5,552 nt of DNA from an uncultured Lachnospiraceae bacterium. Its GTDB lineage: Bacteria; Bacillota; Clostridia; Lachnospirales; Lachnospiraceae. The stretch lies in assembly GCA_902797015.1 (NCBI GenBank), contig CADBRG010000077.1, positions 1 to 5,552 on the forward strand, given 5' to 3'. Under the pieces are notes generated by a model that saw nothing but the letters and a program-made list of their open reading frames with translations, ran no database searches and had not been told where the DNA came from. Below, piece by piece: positions 1-5,552 of the stretch. The translations under genes and the position numbers were made by a program. The number at the start of each line of letters is the position of its first letter. The stretch's first letter is position 1.

Positions 1-1
1 A

Positions 2-1063
2 GTCCGTGCAAAAGTGCATGAACTGAAAGCTCTCATGCCGGAAGCGTTCCTGCCGCTCCTTTTCGATCCAGGAGAAGCGCTCCAGGTCGATTGGGGCGAA
101 GCCCATGTTTATATCAACGGGAACAGAGAAAAGATCAATCTTTTCTGCGCCCGCTTGTGTTATAGCTGCAGACCGGTCGTACTGGCGTATCATCGCCAGA
201 ACGAAGAAAGTTTCCTGGATGCATTTGTCAGGACATTCCGGGTCCTTAATGGCGTCACTGCAAAAGTGATCTTTGACAATGGAAAGGTTGCCGTAAAAGA
301 CGGCTTTGGCTCTCATGCAAAGAAACAGGATGGATATACAGCACTTTCCGCCCACTATGGTTTTGACGCTCTTTTTTGCAATCCGGCTGAAGGTCATGAA
401 AAAGGACTGGTCGAAGGCCTTGTTGGATGGGCGAGGAGAAATCTGCTCGTACCAGTTCCAAGAGTCTCTTCTCTTGCAGAATTAAACAGCACTCTGCTCG
501 AACGTTGTGACAAGTATGAACACCACCGGATCCAGGGAAAACCGGATACTGTCGGAAACATGTTCCGACTGGAGAAGGAATCCCTTAACCCTCTTCCTCG
601 ATATATCTTTGAAACTGCCAAATGTACCAGCGTGCGTGTCAACGCCTTCTCGACTGTCAGGTTCCGGACGAATGATTATTCTGTCCCGGTTGCCTATGTC
701 GGCCGTATCGTTGGACTGAAAGCCTATCCTGAGAAGATCGAGATCTTCTATGATGGTGAAAAGATATCTGAACATGAGCGATGCTTCGGTCAGCATCAAC
801 ACAGATACCATCTGGAAGACTATCTTCCACTTCTTGAGATACGGGGACGTGCCATCTTTAATGCTGCGCCGGTCCGCCAGAACATACCGTCTGAGATCCT
901 GGCCAGATGGAAAGAAGAACAGCCTGATCATAACAAGATCATATCTTTTCTCCGGACCCAGTGTAAAACGACAGTACCTCCTGTCATCAAGGATCCTGTT
1001 CAGATCCAAGCCGTCAACCTAAGGGAATACGATGCTTTAAAGGAGGTGCCATATGCAAACTGA
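2..1063 (+). CDS. istA: IS21-family transposase IstA, 3' part (5' end outside window)
   Basis: DDE-type transposase that cuts and joins the IS ends together with IstB. The frame is open to the left edge, so the GTG at 14 is probably internal. About 353 residues are visible against roughly 500 for full family members, so the N-terminal helix-turn-helix DNA-binding part is missing only because of the window. Numbering from the GTG at 14, the rve-like catalytic core shows Asp26 in QVDWGEA, Asp88 in VIFDNGK and Glu134 in EKGLVEG. This is the family's D, D, ~45 residues, E spacing, with the typical KGxVE context around the Glu. A Mu-transposase-like beta-barrel segment follows at about 205-260, including NDYSVP. 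The gene ends in TGA at 1061-1063, inside the start of istB, which suggests translational coupling. No frameshift or internal stop is seen. The family call is firm; activity is inferred. Confidence 0.93.
   Translation, partial: VRAKVHELKALMPEAFLPLLFDPGEALQVDWGEAHVYINGNREKINLFCARLCYSCRPVVLAYHRQNEESFLDAFVRTFRVLNGVTAKVIFDNGKVAVKDGFGSHAKKQDGYTALSAHYGFDALFCNPAEGHEKGLVEGLVGWARRNLLVPVPRVSSLAELNSTLLERCDKYEHHRIQGKPDTVGNMFRLEKESLNPLPRYIFETAKCTSVRVNAFSTVRFRTNDYSVPVAYVGRIVGLKAYPEKIEIFYDGEKISEHERCFGQHQHRYHLEDYLPLLEIRGRAIFNAAPVRQNIPSEILARWKEEQPDHNKIISFLRTQCKTTVPPVIKDPVQIQAVNLREYDALKEVPYAN
1039..1046 (+). promoter_or_regulatory. Strong ribosome binding site for istB
   Basis: AAAGGAGG lies 6 bases before the istB ATG at 1053 and inside the last codons of istA. 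It is a near-perfect match to the anti-Shine-Dalgarno sequence and fixes the istB start. Its position within istA, with the 11-base gene overlap, fits coupled translation that keeps the helper ATPase in supply with the transposase. Confidence 0.8.
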
Positions 1064-1805
1064 CGTAACATTAGAGCAGGTAAAACTCCTGGCTAAGCTT
1101 CTGAAAGTCCCAACCTTCGTACAGTATCCGGATCTGATCCGACACATGGACAGCGATGCGGATTTTGGCAGTATCCTTCTTGCTCTCATGGAGCATGAAT
1201 ACGAACAGCGTCAGGAGAACCAGAATCGCCGCCGGCTAAAGCAGGCAGGCCTGCCGTACACCAAAACACTTGAAGAGCTTGATCTTGACCGTTACAACGG
1301 AACGTTCACAGATCTTTTCGTAAACGAACTTGCCAGCTGCAAGTTCATAAAAGAGAAAAAGAACCTGATCATGCTCGGCAATCCCGGACGCGGAAAGACT
1401 CACATGGCGATCGGGTTAGCATTAAAAGCCTGTTCCATAGGGATGAGCGTCCTGTTCAAGAATGCAGCATCCCTTTCAACGGAACTGTCCGAAGCCAGGG
1501 ATAATTACGTGCTCGGCAAACTGGAAAAACGCATCCAGAAAGCCGATCTCCTGATCCTTGATGAGATGGGCTATGTAAGTTTCGACCGCTACCAGTCGGA
1601 ACTGCTTTTCAAGGTGATCGCTGACCGCAGTGAACGCGGCAGCATTATTGTAACTACAAACCTGCCATTCTCAGAATGGACAACCCTGTTCGAAAACACG
1701 GCAATGGTAGCGGCTATGGTTGATCGTCTTACCTTTCATTCTCACATCCTGGATATGAACGGTACGTCATATCGGCTCGAACAGGCAAAGAAGCAAAAAC
1801 GGTAA
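1053..1805 (+). CDS. istB: IS21-family helper ATPase IstB
   Basis: AAA+ ATPase of the IstB/DnaC-like group, which in IS21 elements assembles on target DNA, bends it and stimulates IstA. Its 250 residues are the normal family length. Visible motifs: an N-terminal helical region (about 1-100, rich in Arg/Glu/Gln around 47-64), Walker A GNPGRGKT at 109-116, Walker B with LLILDE ending at Asp170-Glu171, a sensor-I type Asn203 in IVTTNLP, and a C-terminal MVDRLTFHS segment with Arg225 as the likely arginine finger or sensor residue. The start at 1053 is supported by a strong ribosome binding site. The gene ends at TAA 1803-1805, with the first terminal repeat of the IS beginning on the very next base. 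It appears intact and complete. DnaC itself is excluded by the istA partner and the IS end. Confidence 0.96.
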   Translation: MQTDVTLEQVKLLAKLLKVPTFVQYPDLIRHMDSDADFGSILLALMEHEYEQRQENQNRRRLKQAGLPYTKTLEELDLDRYNGTFTDLFVNELASCKFIKEKKNLIMLGNPGRGKTHMAIGLALKACSIGMSVLFKNAASLSTELSEARDNYVLGKLEKRIQKADLLILDEMGYVSFDRYQSELLFKVIADRSERGSIIVTTNLPFSEWTTLFENTAMVAAMVDRLTFHSHILDMNGTSYRLEQAKKQKR

Positions 1806-1867
1806 GTGGCTCACTTTCTAGCTAGCGCTAGTGGCTCAAAATCAAATCAGCGGGTGGCTCACTTTCT
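1806..1867 (+). repeat. IS21 right-end multiple terminal repeats (three copies of GTGGCTCA)
   Basis: The 14-base unit GTGGCTCACTTTCT occurs exactly at 1806-1819 and 1854-1867, and a shorter copy, GTGGCTCA, at 1831-1838. Start-to-start spacings are 25 and 23 bases, about two helical turns each. IS21 elements are known to carry several repeats at each end that serve as transposase binding sites, so these are the probable IstA sites of the right end. The third copy is followed by GGTTGACGTTTATAGACG, likely part of the outermost end sequence. Confidence 0.8.
1818..1831 (+). repeat. Palindrome between the first two IS-end repeats
   Basis: CTAGCGCTAG at 1822-1831 is a perfect 10-base palindrome. 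Alternatively CTAGC (1818-1822) can pair with GCTAG (1827-1831) around a 4-base loop. It lies 13 bases after the istB stop and touches the second GTGGCTCA copy. It has no T-run, so it is not a convincing intrinsic terminator. A role in IS-end structure or in damping read-through out of istB is only a guess. Confidence 0.45.
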
Positions 1868-1882
1868 GGTTGACGTTTATAG

Positions 1883-2059
1883 ACGCTGGCCCATCCGCAG
1901 ATCATAATGGTACACAATAGAAGACTGATTCGCGAGAATGAGCCATTGAATCACATGAAAAGGATCCACTACAGAGGTGGCGTTTAGGAGGTACGTATTG
2001 TTCCATCTTATGTAGGGACTCCCCTACTAACTGACCCTACTAAAGAGAGCATCCACTAA
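1883..2059 (+). other. Gene-free stretch with an open frame of uncertain meaning (possible remnant)
   Basis: Between the IS right end and the dehydratase promoter I see no convincing gene. One frame (1883-1987) is open for 34 codons to a TAG and reads on in the same frame for 23 more codons to a TAA at 2057-2059. Its peptide ends NHMKRIHYRGGV before the TAG and continues EVRIVPSYVGTPLLTDPTKE after it. No start codon has a good ribosome binding site, and I do not recognise the peptide. It could be the tail of a host gene cut by the IS, now decayed, or simply a chance open frame: 34 codons without a stop is not rare. The rest of the spacer (2060-2186) holds the dehydratase promoter and leader. 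Confidence 0.2.
2012..2027 (+). repeat. Small hairpin with a repeated right arm
   Basis: GTAGGG (2012-2017) and CCCTAC (2022-2027) form a perfect 6-base-pair stem around a 4-base ACTC loop. The right arm is part of CCCTACTAA at 2022-2030, which recurs exactly at 2035-2043, so the left arm could pair with either copy. It lies upstream of the dehydratase promoter and has no T-run, so it is not a standard terminator. Function unknown. Confidence 0.4.
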
Positions 2060-2082
2060 ACTTTGAATATCCAAATTGTTTC

Positions 2083-2111
2083 TTGAAGTCTGTATTCCCC
2101 GCGTTTATAAT
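2083..2111 (+). promoter_or_regulatory. Sigma-A-type promoter for the dehydratase gene
   Basis: TTGAAG at 2083-2088 and a perfect TATAAT at 2106-2111 are separated by exactly 17 bases. Transcription would begin near 2118, giving a leader of about 70 bases to the ATG at 2187. The promoter lies about 190 bases beyond the estimated IS right end, so the insertion does not appear to disrupt it, although it may have displaced upstream control sequence. I see no riboswitch-like fold in the leader. Confidence 0.7.
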
Positions 2112-2186
2112 GTTTCTAAGTCGAATATAGTGGTCTTTGAATTACACTAAGACAATGACAGTATAGATAAAGGCAGAAAAGTACGA

Positions 2187-4067
2187 ATGAAAAGAATAGA
2201 AGCATTAAATAATATATCCGGTTTACTTGTGTTTTTGGATATCATCATTGTTATTTTTTCTTACAGCATCGCATTGTGGATGCGGTTTGATTTTCATTTT
2301 AAGCAGATTGCACCGGAGTTTTTGCGGATTTTGCCGTATATATTGATAATTCTGATTGTGTGTACGCTCTTATGTCTCAAGGTGAGTCGGTTGTATCGCC
2401 GTGTCTGGACATCAGCCAGTATAAGGGAACTGCAGTCTCTGTTGCTTGCATTTGGTATTATGCTTGTGATTGTTGTGCTGATGCGGACACTGGTTGTAAA
2501 GATCAATTCTTCACTTATTATGCCGTGGTCCTTTTATGTTGGGGGCTTATTAATCAGCTATTTACTGTGCTCTGGAATTCGTTATTTCCCAAGATTTATA
2601 AAAGGTGTCTACCTGCGCCGAATGGAGCGGGAAATGGAAGACGCTGAACGTGAAAATGTGATGATCATTGGGGCGGGACAGGCCGGCAGTGCGCTGATTC
2701 GAGAGATGGAAAATAGTGCATTTGTTACAAATAATAAGATTTGCTGTGTTATTGATGATGATGTGCGAAAAAAAGGAAGTCGTTTCCACGGAATTCCGAT
2801 TGTCGGGACCAGAGCTGATATCCCGGAAAAAGTAAAAGAATATGAGATTGACAGGATCATTTATGCGATTCCTTCCTTAGAGGGAGATGATCGCCGGGAA
2901 ATTCTAAACATATGTAAAGATACAGGATGTAAACTGGAGACGATCCCGGGGTTGTACCAGATTCTAAATGGAGAGATCAGTATTCAGACACTTAGGAATG
3001 TCCAGTTGGAAGATCTGTTGGGAAGAGATGAAAACTATGCCCTGCGTGAAAACTTAAAGACATTTATTGCCGGGAAGACAGTACTTGTCACAGGCGGCGG
3101 AGGATCAATCGGCAGTGAAATCTGTAGACAGATTGCAGCTGCGAATCCGAAGCTTCTGCTCATTTTTGATATTTATGAAAATACAGCTTATGAACTGTAC
3201 TATGACTTGAAACGGCAGTATCCTGAGATTGATATCAAGGTGCGCATTGGTTCGGTGAGGGACGTAGCCAGAATCGAAGCGATTATGGATAAATTCCGTC
3301 CGGATATCATTTATCATGCGGCAGCGCACAAGCATGTGCCATTAATGGAGTATTCAGCAGGTGAAGCGATCAAAAATAACGTATTCGGTACGCTAAATGT
3401 TGCGCAGGCAGCAGTTCATGCAGGGGTTAAGACATTTGTTCTGATTTCGACGGATAAGGCAGTGAATCCGACCAATGTGATGGGAGCGACAAAGCGGATT
3501 TGTGAGATGCTGATCCAGATGATGGAACGTAGTCAGGATACGACAGAATTTGTTGCCGTTCGCTTTGGAAATGTGTTGGGCAGCAATGGTAGTGTTATTC
3601 CGCTGTTTAAGAAGCAAATCCAACAGGGCGGACCGGTTACGGTGACACATCCGGAAGTTACTCGCTTTTTCATGACCATTCCGGAAGCAACATCACTGGT
3701 CCTGGAGGCTAGTCGTTCTGCAAAAGGCGGGGAGATCTTTGTTCTGGATATGGGAGAACCGGTTAAGATTGACGATTTGGCCAGAAACCTCATTAAGCTG
3801 TCAGGTTTAACGCCGGATGTAGATATCCCGATTGTTTATACCGGGCTTCGCGAGGGTGAGAAGCTTTATGAAGAAGTACTGATGGATGAAGAAGGTTTAG
3901 AGAGTACGGCCCATAAACGAATCCATATTGCAAAGCCGATTCAGATGGATGATGTATGTTTTTGGCAGCAACTTGAGGGCTTAAAGAAGCTCTGTAATGC
4001 TGACGTAGAGAATGTAAAAAAGGCAATTTCAGAGATCGTACCTACTTATAAAAATTCACCTATTTAA
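2187..4067 (+). CDS. Membrane-anchored nucleotide-sugar 4,6-dehydratase, PglF/WbpM/CapD type
   Basis: Predicted to convert UDP-GlcNAc (or a related UDP-HexNAc) to the 4-keto-6-deoxy sugar nucleotide, an early step for bacillosamine, QuiNAc or FucNAc in capsule, exopolysaccharide or glycoprotein glycans. Its 626 residues are normal for the long, membrane-bound family form. Order: four membrane segments at about 11-32, 47-68, 84-104 and 112-130; a first Rossmann domain with GAGQAG at 162-167; then the extended-SDR catalytic domain with the NAD(P)-binding TGGGGSIG at 302-309. The STDKAVNP segment (421-428) is followed by VMGATK, placing Met432 where most SDRs have the catalytic Tyr, with Lys436 four residues on; a Met there is known for WbpM/PglF-type enzymes. 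A conserved GLREGEKLYEE segment sits at 553-563. The ATG at 2187 gives the usual short N-terminus before the first helix, but its ribosome binding site is weak (AAAGG at 2169-2173, 13 bases away). The gene has its own promoter and no glycan genes beside it. Exact substrate is not determinable. Confidence 0.92.
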   Translation: MKRIEALNNISGLLVFLDIIIVIFSYSIALWMRFDFHFKQIAPEFLRILPYILIILIVCTLLCLKVSRLYRRVWTSASIRELQSLLLAFGIMLVIVVLMRTLVVKINSSLIMPWSFYVGGLLISYLLCSGIRYFPRFIKGVYLRRMEREMEDAERENVMIIGAGQAGSALIREMENSAFVTNNKICCVIDDDVRKKGSRFHGIPIVGTRADIPEKVKEYEIDRIIYAIPSLEGDDRREILNICKDTGCKLETIPGLYQILNGEISIQTLRNVQLEDLLGRDENYALRENLKTFIAGKTVLVTGGGGSIGSEICRQIAAANPKLLLIFDIYENTAYELYYDLKRQYPEIDIKVRIGSVRDVARIEAIMDKFRPDIIYHAAAHKHVPLMEYSAGEAIKNNVFGTLNVAQAAVHAGVKTFVLISTDKAVNPTNVMGATKRICEMLIQMMERSQDTTEFVAVRFGNVLGSNGSVIPLFKKQIQQGGPVTVTHPEVTRFFMTIPEATSLVLEASRSAKGGEIFVLDMGEPVKIDDLARNLIKLSGLTPDVDIPIVYTGLREGEKLYEEVLMDEEGLESTAHKRIHIAKPIQMDDVCFWQQLEGLKKLCNADVENVKKAISEIVPTYKNSPI

Positions 4068-4083
4068 ACAATTATGTTATAAT
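4055..4083 (+). promoter_or_regulatory. Extended -10 promoter for the rubrerythrin-HAD unit
   Basis: TATAAT at 4078-4083 is preceded by TGT (4075-4077), forming an extended -10. TTCACC at 4055-4060 sits exactly 17 bases upstream as a partial -35 match. The -35 falls inside the last codons of the dehydratase gene and the -10 just after its stop. Transcription would begin near 4090, about 40 bases before the rubrerythrin ATG. No terminator is visible between the dehydratase stop and this promoter, so some read-through is possible. Confidence 0.7.
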
Positions 4084-4090
4084 TCATTAT
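4071..4090 (+). promoter_or_regulatory. Inverted AT-rich repeats over the rubrerythrin -10 (candidate operator)
   Basis: ATTAT (4071-4075), ATAAT (4079-4083) and ATTAT (4086-4090) alternate in orientation, giving two overlapping inverted repeats with 3- and 2-base gaps. They cover the -10 box and the probable start of transcription, where a bound repressor would block RNA polymerase. The half-site TTATAAT is also the half-site of the peroxide regulator PerR, which controls rubrerythrins in some clostridia, but the second arm breaks off as ATTATG and the gap is 2 bases instead of 1, so the match is imperfect. AT-rich promoter DNA makes such repeats easily by chance. Confidence 0.3.
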
Positions 4091-4118
4091 GTAGTCACGG
4101 GTTTGTTGTTTAGAAAGT

Positions 4119-4123
4119 GAGGA
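4119..4123 (+). promoter_or_regulatory. Ribosome binding site deciding the rubrerythrin start
   Basis: GAGGA ends 8 bases before the ATG at 4132. The alternative in-frame GTG at 4117 would place this motif inside the coding region and leaves no comparable site upstream of itself, so the ATG is preferred. Confidence 0.65.
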
Positions 4124-4131
4124 TAGCAATT

Positions 4132-4692
4132 ATGGCAGATTATTATCAGAATTTAGGCAGGAACCTGATGGGAACAAAGACTTTCGACAATCTTCTTGCG
4201 GCATTTGCGGGTGAGTCGGAAGCGCGGAATAAGTACACGTATTTTGCTTCCAAGGCAAAGAGCGAGGGCTATGTTCAGATTTCAAAGATTTTTGAAGAGA
4301 CGGCTGCAAATGAGAAGGAACACGCTAAGATCTGGTATAAGATCTTAGAGGGCATTGGCGATACGAAGACGAATCTGGAGCTTGCTGCGGAAGGTGAAGA
4401 GCATGAGTGGAAAGAGATGTATCCGACCTTTGCAAAAGAAGCACGAGAAGAAGGGCTGAATGAAATCGCAGACCTCTTCGAAATGGTTGCAGAGATTGAA
4501 AAGGATCATGAGGAGCGTTATCGCAAGCTGATTGAAAACATCGAAGGAGGACTGGTCTTCTCAAGAGATGGAGATTGCATCTGGATTTGCTCTAACTGCG
4601 GACATGTTGTAGTTGGACCGAAAGCGCCGGATGTATGCCCGGTCTGCAATCATCCACAGGCACATTTTGAACTGAAAGCTGAGAATTATTAA
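4132..4692 (+). CDS. rbr: Rubrerythrin
   Basis: Cytoplasmic non-heme iron peroxidase that reduces hydrogen peroxide to water using electrons passed through its rubredoxin domain, a main oxidative-stress defence of anaerobes. With the ATG at 4132 it has 186 residues, the usual size. The N-terminal ferritin-like four-helix domain (about 15-140) carries the expected diiron ligands: Glu28 in AFAGESEAR, Glu61 and His64 in NEKEH, Glu89 and Glu92 in GEEHEWKEMYP, and Glu123 and His126 in IEKDHEER. The C-terminal rubredoxin-like domain has Cys153-x2-Cys156 and Cys169-x2-Cys172 with 12 residues between the pairs, and the family ending HPQAHFEL. Domain order (diiron then rubredoxin) marks it as classical, not reverse, rubrerythrin. 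All key residues are present. An in-frame GTG at 4117 would add five residues but is less supported. It has its own promoter and is followed after 11 bases by a HAD phosphatase gene, probably in one transcript. Confidence 0.96.
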   Translation: MADYYQNLGRNLMGTKTFDNLLAAFAGESEARNKYTYFASKAKSEGYVQISKIFEETAANEKEHAKIWYKILEGIGDTKTNLELAAEGEEHEWKEMYPTFAKEAREEGLNEIADLFEMVAEIEKDHEERYRKLIENIEGGLVFSRDGDCIWICSNCGHVVVGPKAPDVCPVCNHPQAHFELKAENY

Positions 4693-4703
4693 ACGAGTAT
4701 TAC

Positions 4704-5510
4704 ATGAAAAAAATATTTCTGACCGACATGGACGGTACGCTCCTGTGTACCGACAAATCAATTTCAAAAGAAAACAAGGAAATGGTACATGCCCTGCTGG
4801 ATGCAGGGCATGTCTTTGCGATTGCATCGGGACGCGCGTATGCGAGTCTGCAACGGATCATTGATGAGCTGGAAGTACGTCGCCCAGGCTGTTTTGTGGT
4901 GGCAAACAACGGCGCACAGGTATATGACATGGCGACCGGAGAGCGGATCCGAGATATGGCGGTCGAACCATCTGCCGCAAGGCACTTATATGAAGAGGCA
5001 GCCAAATGGGGTCTCTATATCCAGTCGTATTCGACGGAATATATTTTGGGTTCACGAGCTTGTCCGGAGTTTGATGCTTATGTGGAGGAGGCTGGTTCTG
5101 CCGGCAAGGTTGAATCGCCGGAGCTCACGCTTCAGAGAAGACTGCCGAAGATACTTTTGGTAGAACTGCATGACCGCCAGAAGCTGGTAGACTTTCAGGA
5201 GGCGCATAAGAAATGGCAGGTAGGAAAGTGTATCAGCTTTTTCTCAAGCCCGCGCTATCTGGAGTATTGCCCGGTCGGAAGCAGTAAAGGGGAGGCGTTA
5301 CAGTTTTTGTGCGAACGACTGGATATTCCGATTGAAAACAGCTTCGCAATCGGAGATGAGGAGAATGATCTCTCGATGATCTTAGCTGCAGGCACGGGTG
5401 TCGCGATGTGCAATGCAATTCCAAAAGTGCTGGAAGCTGCGGACATGATCACGGAGCATGATCATGACCATAATGGAGTGGCGGAGATCATTAGGAAGTA
5501 TGTTTTATAG
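4704..5510 (+). CDS. Cof-type HAD-superfamily phosphatase (subfamily IIB)
   Basis: Magnesium-dependent phosphohydrolase of the Cof/YidA-like group, which acts on small phosphorylated metabolites such as sugar phosphates; the substrate cannot be told from sequence. Its 268 residues are typical. All four HAD motifs are visible: I, DMDGT with nucleophile Asp8 and Asp10; II, IASGR with Ser42; III, Lys195 in SSKGEAL; IV, GDEEND at 217-222 with Asp218 and Asp222. The segment of about 84-190 between motifs II and III is the C2-type cap that sets specificity. The ATG at 4704 is the only sensible start, since the next Met (residue 9) lies within motif I. The ribosome binding site is poor (only GAG at 4695-4697), and the gene follows rubrerythrin after 11 bases with no promoter between. 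This suggests co-transcription and possibly re-initiation of ribosomes from rubrerythrin. Confidence 0.93.
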   Translation: MKKIFLTDMDGTLLCTDKSISKENKEMVHALLDAGHVFAIASGRAYASLQRIIDELEVRRPGCFVVANNGAQVYDMATGERIRDMAVEPSAARHLYEEAAKWGLYIQSYSTEYILGSRACPEFDAYVEEAGSAGKVESPELTLQRRLPKILLVELHDRQKLVDFQEAHKKWQVGKCISFFSSPRYLEYCPVGSSKGEALQFLCERLDIPIENSFAIGDEENDLSMILAAGTGVAMCNAIPKVLEAADMITEHDHDHNGVAEIIRKYVL

Positions 5511-5552
5511 GGTACCGTGTACTATTACAGAAATGTTACAACGCCTAGTAAC
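5511..5552 (+). other. Short trailing sequence with a small inverted repeat at the window edge
   Basis: The 42 bases after the HAD stop contain GTTAC (5535-5539) and GTAAC (5548-5552), a 5-base-pair inverted repeat around an 8-base loop that runs to the last base of the window. It may be part of a longer hairpin, such as a terminator, continuing outside, but no T-run can be seen, so no call is made. Confidence 0.2.

Larger units (their letters stand above)
1..1893 (+). mobile_element. IS21-family insertion sequence, right-hand part (left end outside window)
   Basis: Seen: an istA-istB gene pair in the same orientation, overlapping by 11 bases, followed directly by three copies of GTGGCTCA at 1806, 1831 and 1854. 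Known: IS21 elements carry exactly these two genes and have multiple short repeats at each end instead of one simple inverted repeat; ends usually read TG...CA. The left end and the first part of istA lie outside the window, so the element cannot be delimited on that side. The right boundary is an estimate: bases ending in CCCA at 1893 or GCA at 1899 would fit a CA-3' end, but without the left end or an empty site neither can be proven. Both visible genes look intact, so the copy may be functional. Confidence 0.88.

Noticed and set aside
482..1009. 175-codon open frame on the minus strand within istA
   Set aside because: It is antisense to the well-supported IstA catalytic and C-terminal regions, has no recognisable motif, and is explained as a shadow of that gene's codon use.
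1939..1945. TGAGCCA, an inverted 7-base match to the IS-end repeat GTGGCTCA
   Set aside because: It is short, outside the phased array, lacks the rest of the 14-base unit, and is expected by chance at this length.
2162..2167. Second possible promoter for the dehydratase (TTGAAT at 2137, TATAGA at 2162)
   Set aside because: The 19-base gap and imperfect -10 are much weaker than the 17-base TTGAAG/TATAAT pair upstream, and the start point would fall within the ribosome binding region.
1805..2186. CRISPR array, tRNA or riboswitch in the spacer after istB
   Set aside because: The repeats are only three short copies at the IS end with no regular spacer-repeat pattern, no cloverleaf was found, and no long leader fold is apparent between the promoter and the ATG.
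4117..4131. Upstream GTG start for rubrerythrin adding five residues (VRIAI before MADYY)
   Set aside because: The GAGGA ribosome binding site at 4119-4123 is well placed for the ATG at 4132 and would lie inside the gene if the GTG were used; MADYY also gives the usual family length.
4700..5005. Minus-strand open frames opposite the HAD phosphatase gene
   Set aside because: They lie over a gene with all four HAD motifs intact, lack recognisable domains, and are best explained as shadows.

Overview
The window looks like a chromosomal segment from a low-to-moderate G+C anaerobic Firmicute, most likely a gut Lachnospiraceae-type clostridium. This is inferred from a classical rubrerythrin (an anaerobe oxidative-stress enzyme), Gram-positive style ribosome binding sites and promoters, and the general look of the proteins. 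No rRNA or other taxonomic marker is present, so the family-level call is tentative.

Layout. (1) Positions 1 to about 1893 are the right-hand part of an IS21-family insertion sequence. It holds the 3' portion of istA (DDE transposase, cut by the left window edge), a complete istB (AAA+ helper ATPase) overlapping istA by 11 bases, and a right end carrying three copies of an 8-base repeat typical of IS21 multiple terminal repeats. (2) Positions about 1893-2186 contain no convincing gene. They hold a short open frame that could be a remnant, a small hairpin with a repeated arm, and a good sigma-A-type promoter (TTGAAG, 17-base gap, TATAAT). (3) Positions 2187-4067 encode a 626-residue membrane-anchored nucleotide-sugar 4,6-dehydratase of the PglF/WbpM/CapD type, for surface-glycan sugar synthesis. 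(4) Positions 4132-5510 are a probable two-gene unit: rubrerythrin, then 11 bases later a Cof-type HAD phosphatase. It is driven by an extended -10 promoter lying across the end of the dehydratase gene, with a small inverted repeat over the -10 that could be a regulator site.

How they relate. The IS is a passenger. Its right end lies roughly 190 bases upstream of the dehydratase promoter, so that promoter appears intact. The dehydratase makes a 4-keto-6-deoxy-HexNAc nucleotide for cell-surface glycans, but no glycosyltransferase, aminotransferase or flippase is next to it here, so it looks like a stand-alone gene. The rubrerythrin/HAD pair is housekeeping (peroxide detoxification plus a phosphatase of unknown substrate).

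I see no undescribed multi-gene system. The points most worth checking are the IS21 right-end architecture and its boundary, the possible gene remnant beside it, the candidate operator at the rubrerythrin promoter, and the rubrerythrin-HAD pairing.
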